Positions 8,612 through 16,450 of a stretch of DNA of 20,779 nucleotides are shown here, piece after piece. Under the pieces are notes generated by a model. That model did not search any database. It was given only the letters and a program-made list of their open reading frames with translations, and was not told where the DNA came from. Every line of letters begins with the position of its first letter. Position 1 is the stretch's first letter. A program made the translations under genes and the position numbers. Source of the DNA: Thermoleptolyngbya sp046719575 (GTDB lineage Bacteria > Cyanobacteriota > Cyanobacteriia > Elainellales > Elainellaceae); the NCBI GenBank assembly GCA_046719575.1, contig JBDNCP010000088.1, positions 1 to 20,779 of the forward strand. The letters are read 5' to 3'.

Positions 8612-8624
8612 GGATGAGGTGTCT

Positions 8625-8676
8625 GGGGTTAGGTGTCAGGAATCTGCATGGGTTTGTTGTTCTGACCCCTAACCTC
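8625..8676 (+). promoter_or_regulatory. Imperfect stem-loop between the alpha and gamma genes
   Basis: GGTTAGG at 8627-8633 pairs with CCTAACC at 8668-8674, then after one mismatch GTCAG at 8635-8639 pairs with CTGAC at 8662-8666. G-U and A-T pairs extend both ends, enclosing a loop of about 18 bases. It begins 13 bases after the atpA stop. There is no U-run, so a role in RNA processing or translation is more likely than termination. Confidence 0.5.
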
Positions 8677-8693
8677 TCCTCTTCGACCCAATC

Positions 8694-8722
8694 TCCTAAC
8701 CCCTAACTCCTAACCTCTTAAC
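8694..8722 (+). repeat. (T/C)CCTAAC heptamer array
   Basis: Three tandem heptamers, TCCTAAC 8694-8700, CCCTAAC 8701-8707 and TCCTAAC 8708-8714, are followed by a degenerate CTCTTAAC up to one base before the gamma ATG. A related CCCCTAACC is at 8667-8674. The tract replaces the place where a Shine-Dalgarno sequence would be. It resembles the short tandemly repeated heptamers of cyanobacteria. Confidence 0.6.
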
Positions 8723-8723
8723 T

Positions 8724-9674
8724 ATGGCAAACCTTAAGGCAATTCGCGATCGTATTCAGTCGGTCAAGAATACCAAGAAAATTACAGAGGCGATGCGCCT
8801 GGTGGCTTCTGCAAAAGTGCGCCGCGCCCAAGAGCAGGTAATTGCGACTCGTCCCTTTGCCGATCGGCTGGCGCAGGTGCTATACGGCTTGCAGGCGCGG
8901 ATGCAGTTTGAAGATGTCGATTTGCCGCTGCTAAAGTCGCGGGAGGTGCAGACTGTTGGGCTGCTGGTGATTTCGGGCGATCGCGGTCTGTGTGGCGGCT
9001 ATAACAGCAACATCATCAAGCGGGCAGAAGCTCGCGCCCGTGAGCTACAGGCTGAGGGATTAAACTATCGCTTTGTCCTGGTTGGACGGAAAGCGCTGCA
9101 ATACTTTCAGCGCCGAAATCAGCCCATTGATGCCAGTTTTTCAGGACTGGAGCAAATTCCAACAGCGGCAGAAGCAGCTAAGATTTCCGATGAGGTGTTG
9201 TCGCTGTTCCTCTCAGAAACCGTGGATCGGGTCGAGCTGATTTACACCAAGTTTGTGTCGTTGGTCAGTTCTCGCCCAGTGATTCAAACCTTGCTGCCGC
9301 TTGATCCCCAAGGTCTGGAAACCCCCGATGACGAAATCTTTCGCCTGACGACTCGTGGCGGTGAGTTTGCAGTGGAGCGGGAAAAGGTAACTGCGCCTGA
9401 GGTTCGCTCGTTCCCCCAAGACATGATCTTTGAGCAAGATCCGGTGCAGATTCTGAACGCCCTGCTGCCTTTGTATCTGAATAACCAATTGCTGCGGGCG
9501 CTACAAGAATCGGCGGCGAGTGAACTTGCGGCCCGAATGACCGCAATGAACAATGCCAGCGACAACGCCAGCGAACTGATGAAGACGCTGACGCTGACCT
9601 ATAACAAAGCGCGTCAGGCGGCAATCACTCAGGAAATTCTTGAGGTGGTGGCAGGCGCAAACGCCTTGCAGTAG
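8724..9674 (+). CDS. atpC: F0F1 ATP synthase subunit gamma
   Basis: Central rotor shaft of F1 (atpG in enterobacterial naming). The 316-residue protein starts MANLKAIRDRIQSVKNTKKI and ends with the matching C-terminal helix; SGDRGLCGGYN is at 84-94. An insertion at about 194-228, absent from non-photosynthetic homologues, is present, but it has no cysteines: C90 is the only cysteine in the protein. This is the known cyanobacterial form, lacking the light-driven dithiol switch of chloroplasts; the insertion still affects ADP inhibition. The 30 bases before ATG 8724 contain no purine-rich ribosome binding site. It is the last gene of the operon; beta and epsilon must be elsewhere, as is usual in cyanobacteria. 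Confidence 0.97.
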   Translation: MANLKAIRDRIQSVKNTKKITEAMRLVASAKVRRAQEQVIATRPFADRLAQVLYGLQARMQFEDVDLPLLKSREVQTVGLLVISGDRGLCGGYNSNIIKRAEARARELQAEGLNYRFVLVGRKALQYFQRRNQPIDASFSGLEQIPTAAEAAKISDEVLSLFLSETVDRVELIYTKFVSLVSSRPVIQTLLPLDPQGLETPDDEIFRLTTRGGEFAVEREKVTAPEVRSFPQDMIFEQDPVQILNALLPLYLNNQLLRALQESAASELAARMTAMNNASDNASELMKTLTLTYNKARQAAITQEILEVVAGANALQ

Positions 9675-9719
9675 CTCAAAGAACCGAGGACAACAGCGAA
9701 AACAAGAGAAGAACAGCAA

Positions 9720-9758
9720 TTTTCCGTGGGCGTGTATGCTATGTGCGCCCACGGAAAA
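9720..9758. terminator. Bidirectional terminator after the ATP synthase operon
   Basis: TTTTCCGTGGGCG at 9720-9732 and its exact reverse complement at 9746-9758 form a 13-bp stem around a 13-base loop. The A and T tracts are part of the stem, so both strands end in a T-rich arm; CTGTTTTA follows on the plus strand. It lies between the convergent ends of atpC (46 bp away) and the secreted-protein gene (26 bp away). Confidence 0.85.
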
Positions 9759-9783
9759 CTGTTTTATGGAACTCTTGCTGGGT

Positions 9784-10971
9784 TTATAGAATCGGATGGG
9801 CAATCACGGGACAGTTGATCGTTGCCCGCGTAGGTCGCAATCCGTAAAGCCACGCATTGCCTGGCCCCTCCGGGTTGATGTAGGCGCTTGTGACCATGCC
9901 AGATTTGATCAATCCCTCCAAGTCTTCAAACGAGGTGATGCGTCTGACTTTGTTTTCGGCGATCGCCCGCTCCGTCCACATGCTCACATGGGCATCCCAC
10001 AGCGGACTGTAGTTGTTGGAAGCTGAGGGATCATCGTTGGACGGAGCGTAGGGAAACACATTGATTGGGTCGATGCCATTGTTTGCCAAGGAGGAGGCAA
10101 ACCCCTGATGTTCACCCGTATCCGTACTGATAATGCCATTGAGGACGGGCGAAAATCCCAATAGTGCAGATTGGTCAGAGGGCAGCGACTTGCCAAAGGC
10201 GGGGATGTTGGCCAGCGCTGGCGCAAAAACGCCCTTTTCTAGCACCGAGGGAACATCTGCGGAGACATCTGTCACGAGATGATAGAAGTACTGCCGTCCG
10301 CCCTGAAACCCGTCCAGGATGGACATCGTAGCGGTTCGCTTTTCAAGGTCAATATCGACCAGGCGATCATGGCTGCCAGAGGCGTTGTGAACCATTTGAG
10401 CATTCAGCACCACGTTGCTGGGCAGCACTGCCATTGACGACCATTGTGCATCGGCGATCGCCCCAGGATTGGCCACCTTGGGTGGAAATGGATACGGGCT
10501 GCCGGGTTCTACCGCATAAGTAGGTGAGAAATCGACATTACCTCGAAACCGAATAATTCCATTTTCAAGAGTTACTGGTTGCGCGCCCGACGTGCCAATG
10601 ACCTTCTTCATTTTGGGTGCAAAATTGATGCCCAATTTTTTAGCCACCTCAAAATCAGAAGCCTCAGTCAGAATGTAATAAACAGATTCTCCTTGGGGTG
10701 AAAGCCCTCGATAAAGCGGCAATGTAACAGTTGCTTTGTCGGGCGTAAAGTCAACTGCTAATGCGCTTTTCAAATACACATTGTCGCTCGGTTTGAACCT
10801 GACCGCCGTGCTTTCAGAATAGCTCGGACGACCCGACTCTCTTGCAGCAGCCGCCAGCAAAGCCTCTGCCTCAGATAATCCCGATGATGTGTTTGCAAGG
10901 CTGATGGAGACTGACGTAATCAGCGCTAGCAAAAAGCCTGCTAGCACTGCCCATTTTTTACTAATCCTCAT
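9784..10971 (-). CDS. Secreted protein of unknown function
   Basis: I do not recognise this family with certainty. The 395-residue product starts with a clear signal peptide: MRISKK, then a hydrophobic stretch WAVLAGFLLALITSVSISLA, with a likely cleavage near residues 26-27. The mature part is soluble, rich in Ser, Pro, Asn and Gly, with no further membrane helix and only one cysteine (in INCPVIAHPIL at the end). Distinct segments include GGRQYFYHLVTDVSADVPSV, NVFPYAPSND, YSPLWDAHVSMWTE and GPGNAWLYGLRPT, suggesting a folded beta-rich exported domain rather than low-complexity sequence. I start at ATG 10971, with AGGAA about 11 bases upstream; a start 14 codons earlier would put a non-signal segment in front. 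It is convergent with atpC and shares its terminator. Periplasmic or extracellular location is inferred. Confidence 0.8.
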   Translation of the reverse strand: MRISKKWAVLAGFLLALITSVSISLANTSSGLSEAEALLAAAARESGRPSYSESTAVRFKPSDNVYLKSALAVDFTPDKATVTLPLYRGLSPQGESVYYILTEASDFEVAKKLGINFAPKMKKVIGTSGAQPVTLENGIIRFRGNVDFSPTYAVEPGSPYPFPPKVANPGAIADAQWSSMAVLPSNVVLNAQMVHNASGSHDRLVDIDLEKRTATMSILDGFQGGRQYFYHLVTDVSADVPSVLEKGVFAPALANIPAFGKSLPSDQSALLGFSPVLNGIISTDTGEHQGFASSLANNGIDPINVFPYAPSNDDPSASNNYSPLWDAHVSMWTERAIAENKVRRITSFEDLEGLIKSGMVTSAYINPEGPGNAWLYGLRPTRATINCPVIAHPIL

Positions 10972-11134
10972 CGCGTTAGTGTTTCCTGTGAAACAACATA
11001 ACAACCATCTCACTGATCTCTGAAGCTTATCTGAGTGCTGGTTTAGAGGCTGATGGGTTCATAAAAACGTTAGATTTTCTTAAGAAAGATAGCCCAAATT
11101 GAATCGGAAAATTTGGGGCGATCGCCCCCAGATA

Positions 11135-11154
11135 TTGCATTAAATTGCATTAAA
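11135..11154. repeat. TTGCATTAAA direct repeat
   Basis: Two exact adjacent copies of TTGCATTAAA, at 11135-11144 and 11145-11154, lie in the 235-bp gap between the secreted-protein gene and the channel gene. Just upstream, 11115-11128 is a perfect 14-base palindrome GGGGCGATCGCCCC built around a HIP1 octamer, and TTTCTTAAGAAA is another palindrome nearby. No U-tailed hairpin is seen. Confidence 0.5.
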
Positions 11155-11206
11155 ACATCGCATCAAATCGCTGAATCAACGTCTCTCTCATTCCGCATGT
11201 GGCAGC

Positions 11207-12271
11207 CTAAAGCTTTGCGCCACGATAGCGAATCTGGCGCTTGAGCGATAGTTCTTCGGCCAGCTTGGGCATGTCGCCCTTGTGTCCCATCACAATCACC
11301 GTGTCATCTTCATGCAGCACAACGGTAGAACCGGGATTCATGATCAGGGTGCCGTCTGCACGTCGTAGTGCCACGATCAGATAGCTTCGGCCGATCTGCC
11401 CGCGCCCCCGCACTTCCAAGTCTTTTACAAAGCTGCCAATCAGGGCAGAACCGCGAGACACCCGCAACTCGTCAAGCTGCATGTCCAGATTTCCCAGCAG
11501 TTCATTCAGCGTGCTGCTGCCATCGTTGGGGTTTAGCAGGTCGAGGGAGGCGGGGTGCGTGATCATCTGAGACATTCGCATCGCGCAGATGGTGGCAGGC
11601 AGCACGACATGGTTTGCCCCGGCTAGTCGCAGTTTACGCTCGGTGCTGGGATATTCCCCCCGCGCCAAAATCGATAGAGCCGGGTTCATGCCCCGCGATG
11701 TCAGCGTGATGAAGACATTCGCTGCGTCATCCGGCAGCACAGTAGCTAGGTATCTGGCTCGCCGAATCCCTGCTAGCTCTAGCACTTCTTCATCGGTTGC
11801 GTTGCCGCTGATGACCAGATAGCTCATTTCCTGCGCTTCGACCACGCGCCCTGCGTCGTTATCAATAATGACGAAGGGCTTTTGTTTGTCGCTGAGTTCC
11901 CGCGCTAGGATTTGCCCCATGCGCCCAAAGCCGCAAATAATAGTGTGATTTTCCAGGGTTTCAATGGCTTTTAACATGCGTCTGACTCCCAGCGCCCGAT
12001 TGATTTCTCCCTCAGTAATCATCTGCACAATCCCCCCCACAGCGTAGACTGCCGAGGATGTGCCACCAATAATCACCAGCATGGTAAACAAGCGCAGGGC
12101 TGGTGTTGTAATTGGATTGACTTCGCCAAAGCCCACGCCAAAAACCGTGATCACCACCTGATAAATTGCGTCTAGAAATGTCCAGCCCGCAACCATATAT
12201 CCGGCAGTCGCCACGATGATTGTGATTAGGAACAAGACCGCGCCCGTAAGAACCCGGCGGAAGGGAGTCAT
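11207..12271 (-). CDS. Two-helix potassium channel with RCK/TrkA domains
   Basis: Single-subunit ion channel of the MthK type. Numbering from the upstream TTG at 12292, helix 1 covers about residues 13-34, the pore helix and filter 38-57, helix 2 64-92, and the cytoplasmic RCK N-domain has the dinucleotide-fold GFGRMG at 121-126 and D144 at the end of strand 2. A TrkA-C domain occupies the last 80 residues (SFVKDLEVRGRGQIGRSYLI onwards). The filter reads TVFGVGFGE instead of the common TVGYGD, so ion selectivity should be tested rather than assumed. I start at ATG 12271 (354 residues) in preference to TTG 12292; neither has a good ribosome binding site. It stands alone, downstream of cobN on the same strand with about 200 bp between. 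Ligand (calcium, nucleotide or other) is unknown. Confidence 0.87.
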   Translation of the reverse strand: MTPFRRVLTGAVLFLITIIVATAGYMVAGWTFLDAIYQVVITVFGVGFGEVNPITTPALRLFTMLVIIGGTSSAVYAVGGIVQMITEGEINRALGVRRMLKAIETLENHTIICGFGRMGQILARELSDKQKPFVIIDNDAGRVVEAQEMSYLVISGNATDEEVLELAGIRRARYLATVLPDDAANVFITLTSRGMNPALSILARGEYPSTERKLRLAGANHVVLPATICAMRMSQMITHPASLDLLNPNDGSSTLNELLGNLDMQLDELRVSRGSALIGSFVKDLEVRGRGQIGRSYLIVALRRADGTLIMNPGSTVVLHEDDTVIVMGHKGDMPKLAEELSLKRQIRYRGAKL

Positions 12272-12385
12272 GCGTTTTGGGAGGGCTGGCAAAAAATTAG
12301 AGAGCTTGCCTGTATAGTAGCGCTTTCAAATCGGCTCGAAGCGTAATGCACATGGCAACGTTCGAGGACTGTGCATCGCTTTTCT

Positions 12386-12466
12386 TTCGTGAAATGTTTC
12401 CTTCGTGAAATGCCGCTTTTCGTGACTGTGAGTTTTGTGTAGGATTTTGTGTGAGATTTTGTGAGA
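12386..12466. repeat. Two short tandem repeats between cobN and the channel gene
   Basis: TTCGTGAAATG occurs at 12386-12396 and 12402-12412 with a 16-bp period, and a degenerate third copy TTTCGTGACTG follows at 12418. Directly after it come three units of an 11-12 bp repeat: GTTTTGTGTAG 12432, GATTTTGTGTGA 12443 and GATTTTGTGAGA 12455-12466. They occupy most of the gap just downstream of the cobN stop. No terminator hairpin is visible. Confidence 0.55.
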
Positions 12467-12467
12467 T

Positions 12468-15400
12468 CTACAGGCGAGATTCGATGTGGGCTTCAGCCTG
12501 GAGGGCGATCGCCCTCAAGCCGTTCAGCAGATCCTCCGGAGCCTGGGTCCACAGACCCCGCTGGTGTGCCTCCAGCAGCCGCTCGGCCATGTCGCGCAGC
12601 GCCCAGGGATTTTTTTCTTGCACAAACGCCTGCACGGTTTTATCTAGCACGTAAGCCTGCGCCACGCCCTCATACATATAGTCCGCCACGCAGCGCGTCG
12701 TCGCGTCGTAGGCAAACAGATAATCCACCGTCGCCGCCATTTCAAACGCGCCCTTGTAGCCGTGGCGCATCACGCCCTCGATCCACTTGGGGTTGACCAC
12801 GCGAGAGCGGTAGACGCGGGCGATTTCTTCTTGCAGGGTGCGAATTTTGGGGTTTTCGGGCAGTGCGTGGTCGCCGAAATAGACTACTGGGTTTTGTCCA
12901 GTGAGGGCGCGGGCCGCCGCTGTCATGCCGCCCTGAAACTGGTAATAGTCGTCGGAGTCGAGCAGGTCGTGTTCGCGGTTGTCTTGGTTGTGCAGGACGA
13001 TTTGCAGGGATTTCAGGCGCGACTCAAAGGCTTCTGGCGCAGATTTGCCTTCGCCCCGCCCTGTGTAGGCGTAGCTGCTCCAGTTGATGTAGGCGCGGGC
13101 TAGGTCGGCATCGGTCGTCCAGTTCTGCGCCTCGATTAGCCCTTGCAGTCCTGCCCCATAAGCTCCGGGCTTGGAGCCAAAAATGCGATAGCGCGATCGC
13201 CCTTCTGCTTGCTCTGGGGTCAGCCCTGCTGCCTGCCACTGGGCGGCTTCTTGCCGGACTCGCGCTGCCAGGGGATTGTCTTCTGGCGGCTCGTCAAGCT
13301 GCGAAACGGCCGTCACCGCCTGATGAAACAGGTCGATTAGATTTGGAAAAGCATCACGAAAAAAGCCAGAAATTCGCAGCGTCACATCCACCCGCGGCCG
13401 CCCCAGCAGCGACACCGGCAGAATCTCGAAATCCACCACGCGCCGCGATGCACCATCCCAGACGGGTCGAACGCCCAGCAGCGCCAGCGCCTCTGCGAGG
13501 TCGTCGCCGCCTGTCCGCATGGTCGCCGTGCCCCACATCGACAGCCCTAGAGCTTGCGGATAGTCGCCGTTTTCTTGGGTATAGCGCTCTACTAGCGCCT
13601 CCGCCGCCTTGCGCCCCACATCCCAGGCGCTTTCCGTTGGAATGGCGCGAATATCTACCGAATAGAAATTGCGTCCGGTTGGCAAAACCTCTGGCCGCCC
13701 CCGCGTCGGTGCGCCCGATGCCCCGCTGGGTACGTAGCGGCCGTCCAGTCCGTGCAGGAGGTGGGCTAGCTCCTGGGGCGTGGCGCGGAGGGCAGGCAGG
13801 AGGGTGGGCGGGAGGAGAGGTCTGGCTGCGTGATCGCTGGGCTGCTTCCCAATTTGACCTGCTGGATTTGCAACCGTTTGATCGCTCATTGCTCGATCGG
13901 CCTGGGCGGCGGCTTCTTGCTCGATTAGGTCGATCAGGTCGGCGGCGTTGCGGAGGGTCGTGGGGCTGGGGACGAGCTTGGGAGCCGTAATCGCCTGGTG
14001 GATCTGGTCGGGCGTGAGGGGCTGGGCGGGGTCGGTAGTAAGCGGGTCAATGTCAATTTGCCAGCGCTGAGCGATCGCCCTCGTTAAACCGAGATATCCT
14101 GACGTGGGATGGCGGGCGATCGCCACGACCAGATCTCGCAGTTGCCGCCCGTTGGGACATTTGCCCAAAATATGTAGCCCGTCGCGGATCTGGGCTTCTT
14201 TGAGTTCGCACAGGTAGGTGTCGAGATTGGGCAGGAGCGCTTCAATGTCTCTGGAACTTGCTTCATTGGGGTCAGCAGCCAACCCCAAGTCTTGCAAAAT
14301 CTGAGTTTGCTGGAATAGAGACAGGAGGCGATCGCGGATCACAGGCAGCCGCGACGGGTCGAGGCTCTGTGCTTCGTAGTATTCATCCACCAGCGCTTCG
14401 ATTTGCTGGAGCGGGCCGTAGAGTTCGGCGCGGGTGAGGGGCGGCGTGAGGTGGTCGATGATCACCGCCTGGGCCCGGCGCTTTGCCTGGGAGCCTTCGC
14501 CCGGATCGTTGACGATGAACGGATAGAGGTGGGGCAGCGGGCCCAGGGCGATTTCGGGATAGCAGGCTGCCGATAGGGCAACGCTTTTGCCTGGTAGCCA
14601 CTCCAGGTTGCCGTGCTTGCCCACGTGAACGATTGCATGGGCCCCAAAGTGCGATCGCACCCAATGATAAAAGGCCAGATACGCATGGGTCGGCTCTAGA
14701 TCCGGCGCGTGGTAATTCAAACTGGGGTCGAGGTCATAGCCGCGACTGGGCTGGATGCCGATGAAGAGATTACCAAGCTGAAGGCCGGGAATCGGGTAGT
14801 AGGGTGGTGGGTTGGTGGAGTCATCGGCCTGACTCCTGCCCCCGGACTCCTGATTTCCAAACTCGCCCCAGCGATCGCCCAGTTGTTGCTGCACCGCTGG
14901 CGGTAGGGTTTGAAAATAGGCCCGATAGTCGTCCACAGAGAGGGATTGAGCAATGGGGCGGTGCTGGGCTTCGGGGTCGTTGGTAGGGCCAGCAGTGAGG
15001 CGATGGATCAATTCGTCGCCCGTGGCAGGAATATCGCTCAGAGTATAGCCCGCCTGTGCCAAGGCCTTCAGGATCTCGACGGTGCTGGCGGGCGTGTCGA
15101 GGCCCACGCCGTTGGCGAGGCGACCATCGCGGGTGGGATAGTTCGCCAGGATCAGGGCGATGCGGCGCTCTGCGGGGGGCGTTTGGCGCAGGCGTACCCA
15201 GGCAGCGGCCAGGTCAGCCACAAACTGGAGGCGATCGCCCACCGCTTCATAGCCCACCACGTCGGTTTCCAACGCCTCATGTCGCCTCTGCACCGTCTTG
15301 AACGACACGGCCCGGCTGATGATCCGCCCATCTACTTCCGGCAGGGCCACGTTCATGGCCACATCACGTGGCGACAATCCCCGACTTTGCGCCTGCCATT

Positions 15401-16313
15401 CCTCCCGTGTACCGCCGCTGAAAATCACCTGAAGCACAGGCACATCCAACTGCTTCCACAAGTCCACATTCGGCGCGTCATCTTCTAGTCGAGCCAGCGA
15501 AAAGCTCGTTGTATTCAGCACTACCTGCACGGGTTCCTCGCCCTTGGGCTGGAGCAGCGCCAACAGTTCTGCCTGCACCTCTGGGTCGCGTAGCGAGGAG
15601 ACAAACACCGGAAGCGGCTGCATTCCCCGCGCCGCCAGCCTGTCGCATAGTGCGTCAATGGGCTGGGTGTTGCCCGCTAGGTAGTGGGCCCGATAGAAGA
15701 GGAGCGCCGCTTTTGGGGCAGATTGGGGAACAGACGGCTGTTTGGAGACTTTGCAAGCCTCCGCTGGAGAATATACGCCAAGCTTAGGGACAGGCTGGGG
15801 ATGAGGCGGATCAAAGGACTGACCAAAGCATTCGTCGGACAAGAATAGGAGAGCGTTAATCCAGTTTTCTCGTCCGCCTTCAGTGAGGTATCGCCAGAGG
15901 CGGTGGACGGCGGCAAGGGGGGCGGTGGAGTGGCTAAGCAGGTCGGGGTCGGGGCGATCGTCTCCGGGCAGAACAAACAGAGTTGCGCCCGTTTGGGCAG
16001 CAGTTTGTTTCAGCACGTCTAACCCGTAGATCCAGTAGGCACGTCCCCCTAGCAGGCGCAGAATAATCACCTGGGCTTGGCTGAGGACTTCCTCGGCATA
16101 GGTGTCGATGCTGAGCTGCTGCTGAAGCTGAAGCAGGCTGGCAACGCGCAGGGAAGGAACGCCAGCGGGCAGGTGGGGCAGGGCGTGGGCGAGGCTCTGG
16201 ATATCTGTGTCGGCGGCGGTGAGAAAAACAATGGGCGCGGGCGTTTGCTCTAGAAAAATTACGCCTTCGGTGTCGGGATTCCAGCCGCCGGGGCTTGCAG
16301 CTAGGCGATGCAT
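12468..16313 (-). CDS. cobN: Cobaltochelatase subunit CobN
   Basis: Large subunit of the ATP-dependent cobalt chelatase that inserts Co2+ into hydrogenobyrinate a,c-diamide in the aerobic cobalamin route; it is a homologue of the magnesium chelatase subunit ChlH. The 1281-residue protein is of normal family length. The conserved HVGKHGNLEWLPGK motif is at about 563-576, followed by the typical NDPGEGSQAKRRAQAVIIDH segment, and the C-terminal third (HNQDNREHDLLDSDDYYQF, then NPKWIEGVMRHGYKGAFEMA) matches CobN. Two variable stretches, around residues 480-500 and 800-850, are proline- and glutamine-rich linkers. ATG at 16313. No cobS, cobT or other cobalamin gene is nearby; in cyanobacteria ChlI/ChlD-like partners may serve. 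No cobalamin riboswitch is seen upstream. A role as a ChlH-like Mg chelatase subunit is less likely. Confidence 0.93.
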   Translation of the reverse strand: MHRLAASPGGWNPDTEGVIFLEQTPAPIVFLTAADTDIQSLAHALPHLPAGVPSLRVASLLQLQQQLSIDTYAEEVLSQAQVIILRLLGGRAYWIYGLDVLKQTAAQTGATLFVLPGDDRPDPDLLSHSTAPLAAVHRLWRYLTEGGRENWINALLFLSDECFGQSFDPPHPQPVPKLGVYSPAEACKVSKQPSVPQSAPKAALLFYRAHYLAGNTQPIDALCDRLAARGMQPLPVFVSSLRDPEVQAELLALLQPKGEEPVQVVLNTTSFSLARLEDDAPNVDLWKQLDVPVLQVIFSGGTREEWQAQSRGLSPRDVAMNVALPEVDGRIISRAVSFKTVQRRHEALETDVVGYEAVGDRLQFVADLAAAWVRLRQTPPAERRIALILANYPTRDGRLANGVGLDTPASTVEILKALAQAGYTLSDIPATGDELIHRLTAGPTNDPEAQHRPIAQSLSVDDYRAYFQTLPPAVQQQLGDRWGEFGNQESGGRSQADDSTNPPPYYPIPGLQLGNLFIGIQPSRGYDLDPSLNYHAPDLEPTHAYLAFYHWVRSHFGAHAIVHVGKHGNLEWLPGKSVALSAACYPEIALGPLPHLYPFIVNDPGEGSQAKRRAQAVIIDHLTPPLTRAELYGPLQQIEALVDEYYEAQSLDPSRLPVIRDRLLSLFQQTQILQDLGLAADPNEASSRDIEALLPNLDTYLCELKEAQIRDGLHILGKCPNGRQLRDLVVAIARHPTSGYLGLTRAIAQRWQIDIDPLTTDPAQPLTPDQIHQAITAPKLVPSPTTLRNAADLIDLIEQEAAAQADRAMSDQTVANPAGQIGKQPSDHAARPLLPPTLLPALRATPQELAHLLHGLDGRYVPSGASGAPTRGRPEVLPTGRNFYSVDIRAIPTESAWDVGRKAAEALVERYTQENGDYPQALGLSMWGTATMRTGGDDLAEALALLGVRPVWDGASRRVVDFEILPVSLLGRPRVDVTLRISGFFRDAFPNLIDLFHQAVTAVSQLDEPPEDNPLAARVRQEAAQWQAAGLTPEQAEGRSRYRIFGSKPGAYGAGLQGLIEAQNWTTDADLARAYINWSSYAYTGRGEGKSAPEAFESRLKSLQIVLHNQDNREHDLLDSDDYYQFQGGMTAAARALTGQNPVVYFGDHALPENPKIRTLQEEIARVYRSRVVNPKWIEGVMRHGYKGAFEMAATVDYLFAYDATTRCVADYMYEGVAQAYVLDKTVQAFVQEKNPWALRDMAERLLEAHQRGLWTQAPEDLLNGLRAIALQAEAHIESRL

Positions 16314-16396
16314 AGTGTTGTTGCAAATCTATGCTTTGGGGTGAACATCTTTCAAAATCCTTATGCCTTCCAGTGCCAAGTAGATTCGCAGGATAC

Positions 16397-16402
16397 CATA
16401 AT
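16397..16402 (+). promoter_or_regulatory. Candidate -10 box for the hybrid kinase gene
   Basis: CATAAT lies about 49 bp before the GTG start, in the 137-bp divergent region shared with cobN. The -35 at the right distance (TGCCAA) is poor. I could not find a convincing cobN promoter in the other direction. Confidence 0.25.
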
Positions 16403-16450
16403 GAACGATTGTTAATCTCCTGGTTTAGAGTTCCTATCTGGAGTTCTATC

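Noticed and set aside
9090..9674. Redox-switch cysteines in the gamma insertion
   Set aside because: The insertion is present but has no cysteine, which is the normal cyanobacterial state and not a novelty.
3160..9687. 13-bp direct repeat CTCAAAGAACCGA just after the methyltransferase stop (3160) and just after the atpC stop (9675)
   Set aside because: It looks like flanks of the ATP operon, but a few 13-mer matches are expected by chance in 20 kb and no integrase, tRNA or operon border signal goes with them.
14910..15488. Plus-strand open frame (192 codons) opposite cobN
   Set aside because: It is antisense to cobN, with no ribosome binding site or domain.
16406..16431. Possible B12 box upstream of cobN (CCAGGAGA on the minus strand)
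   Set aside because: Only the 8-base core fits the B12-box consensus; the rest of the box, the GCCACTG element and the expected arms are missing further upstream, so a cobalamin riboswitch is not supported.
16331..16450. Longer N-terminus of the hybrid kinase
   Set aside because: The extra 40 residues have no domain character, would leave 17 bp to the divergent cobN start, and a GTG with a well-placed GGAG lies at 16451.
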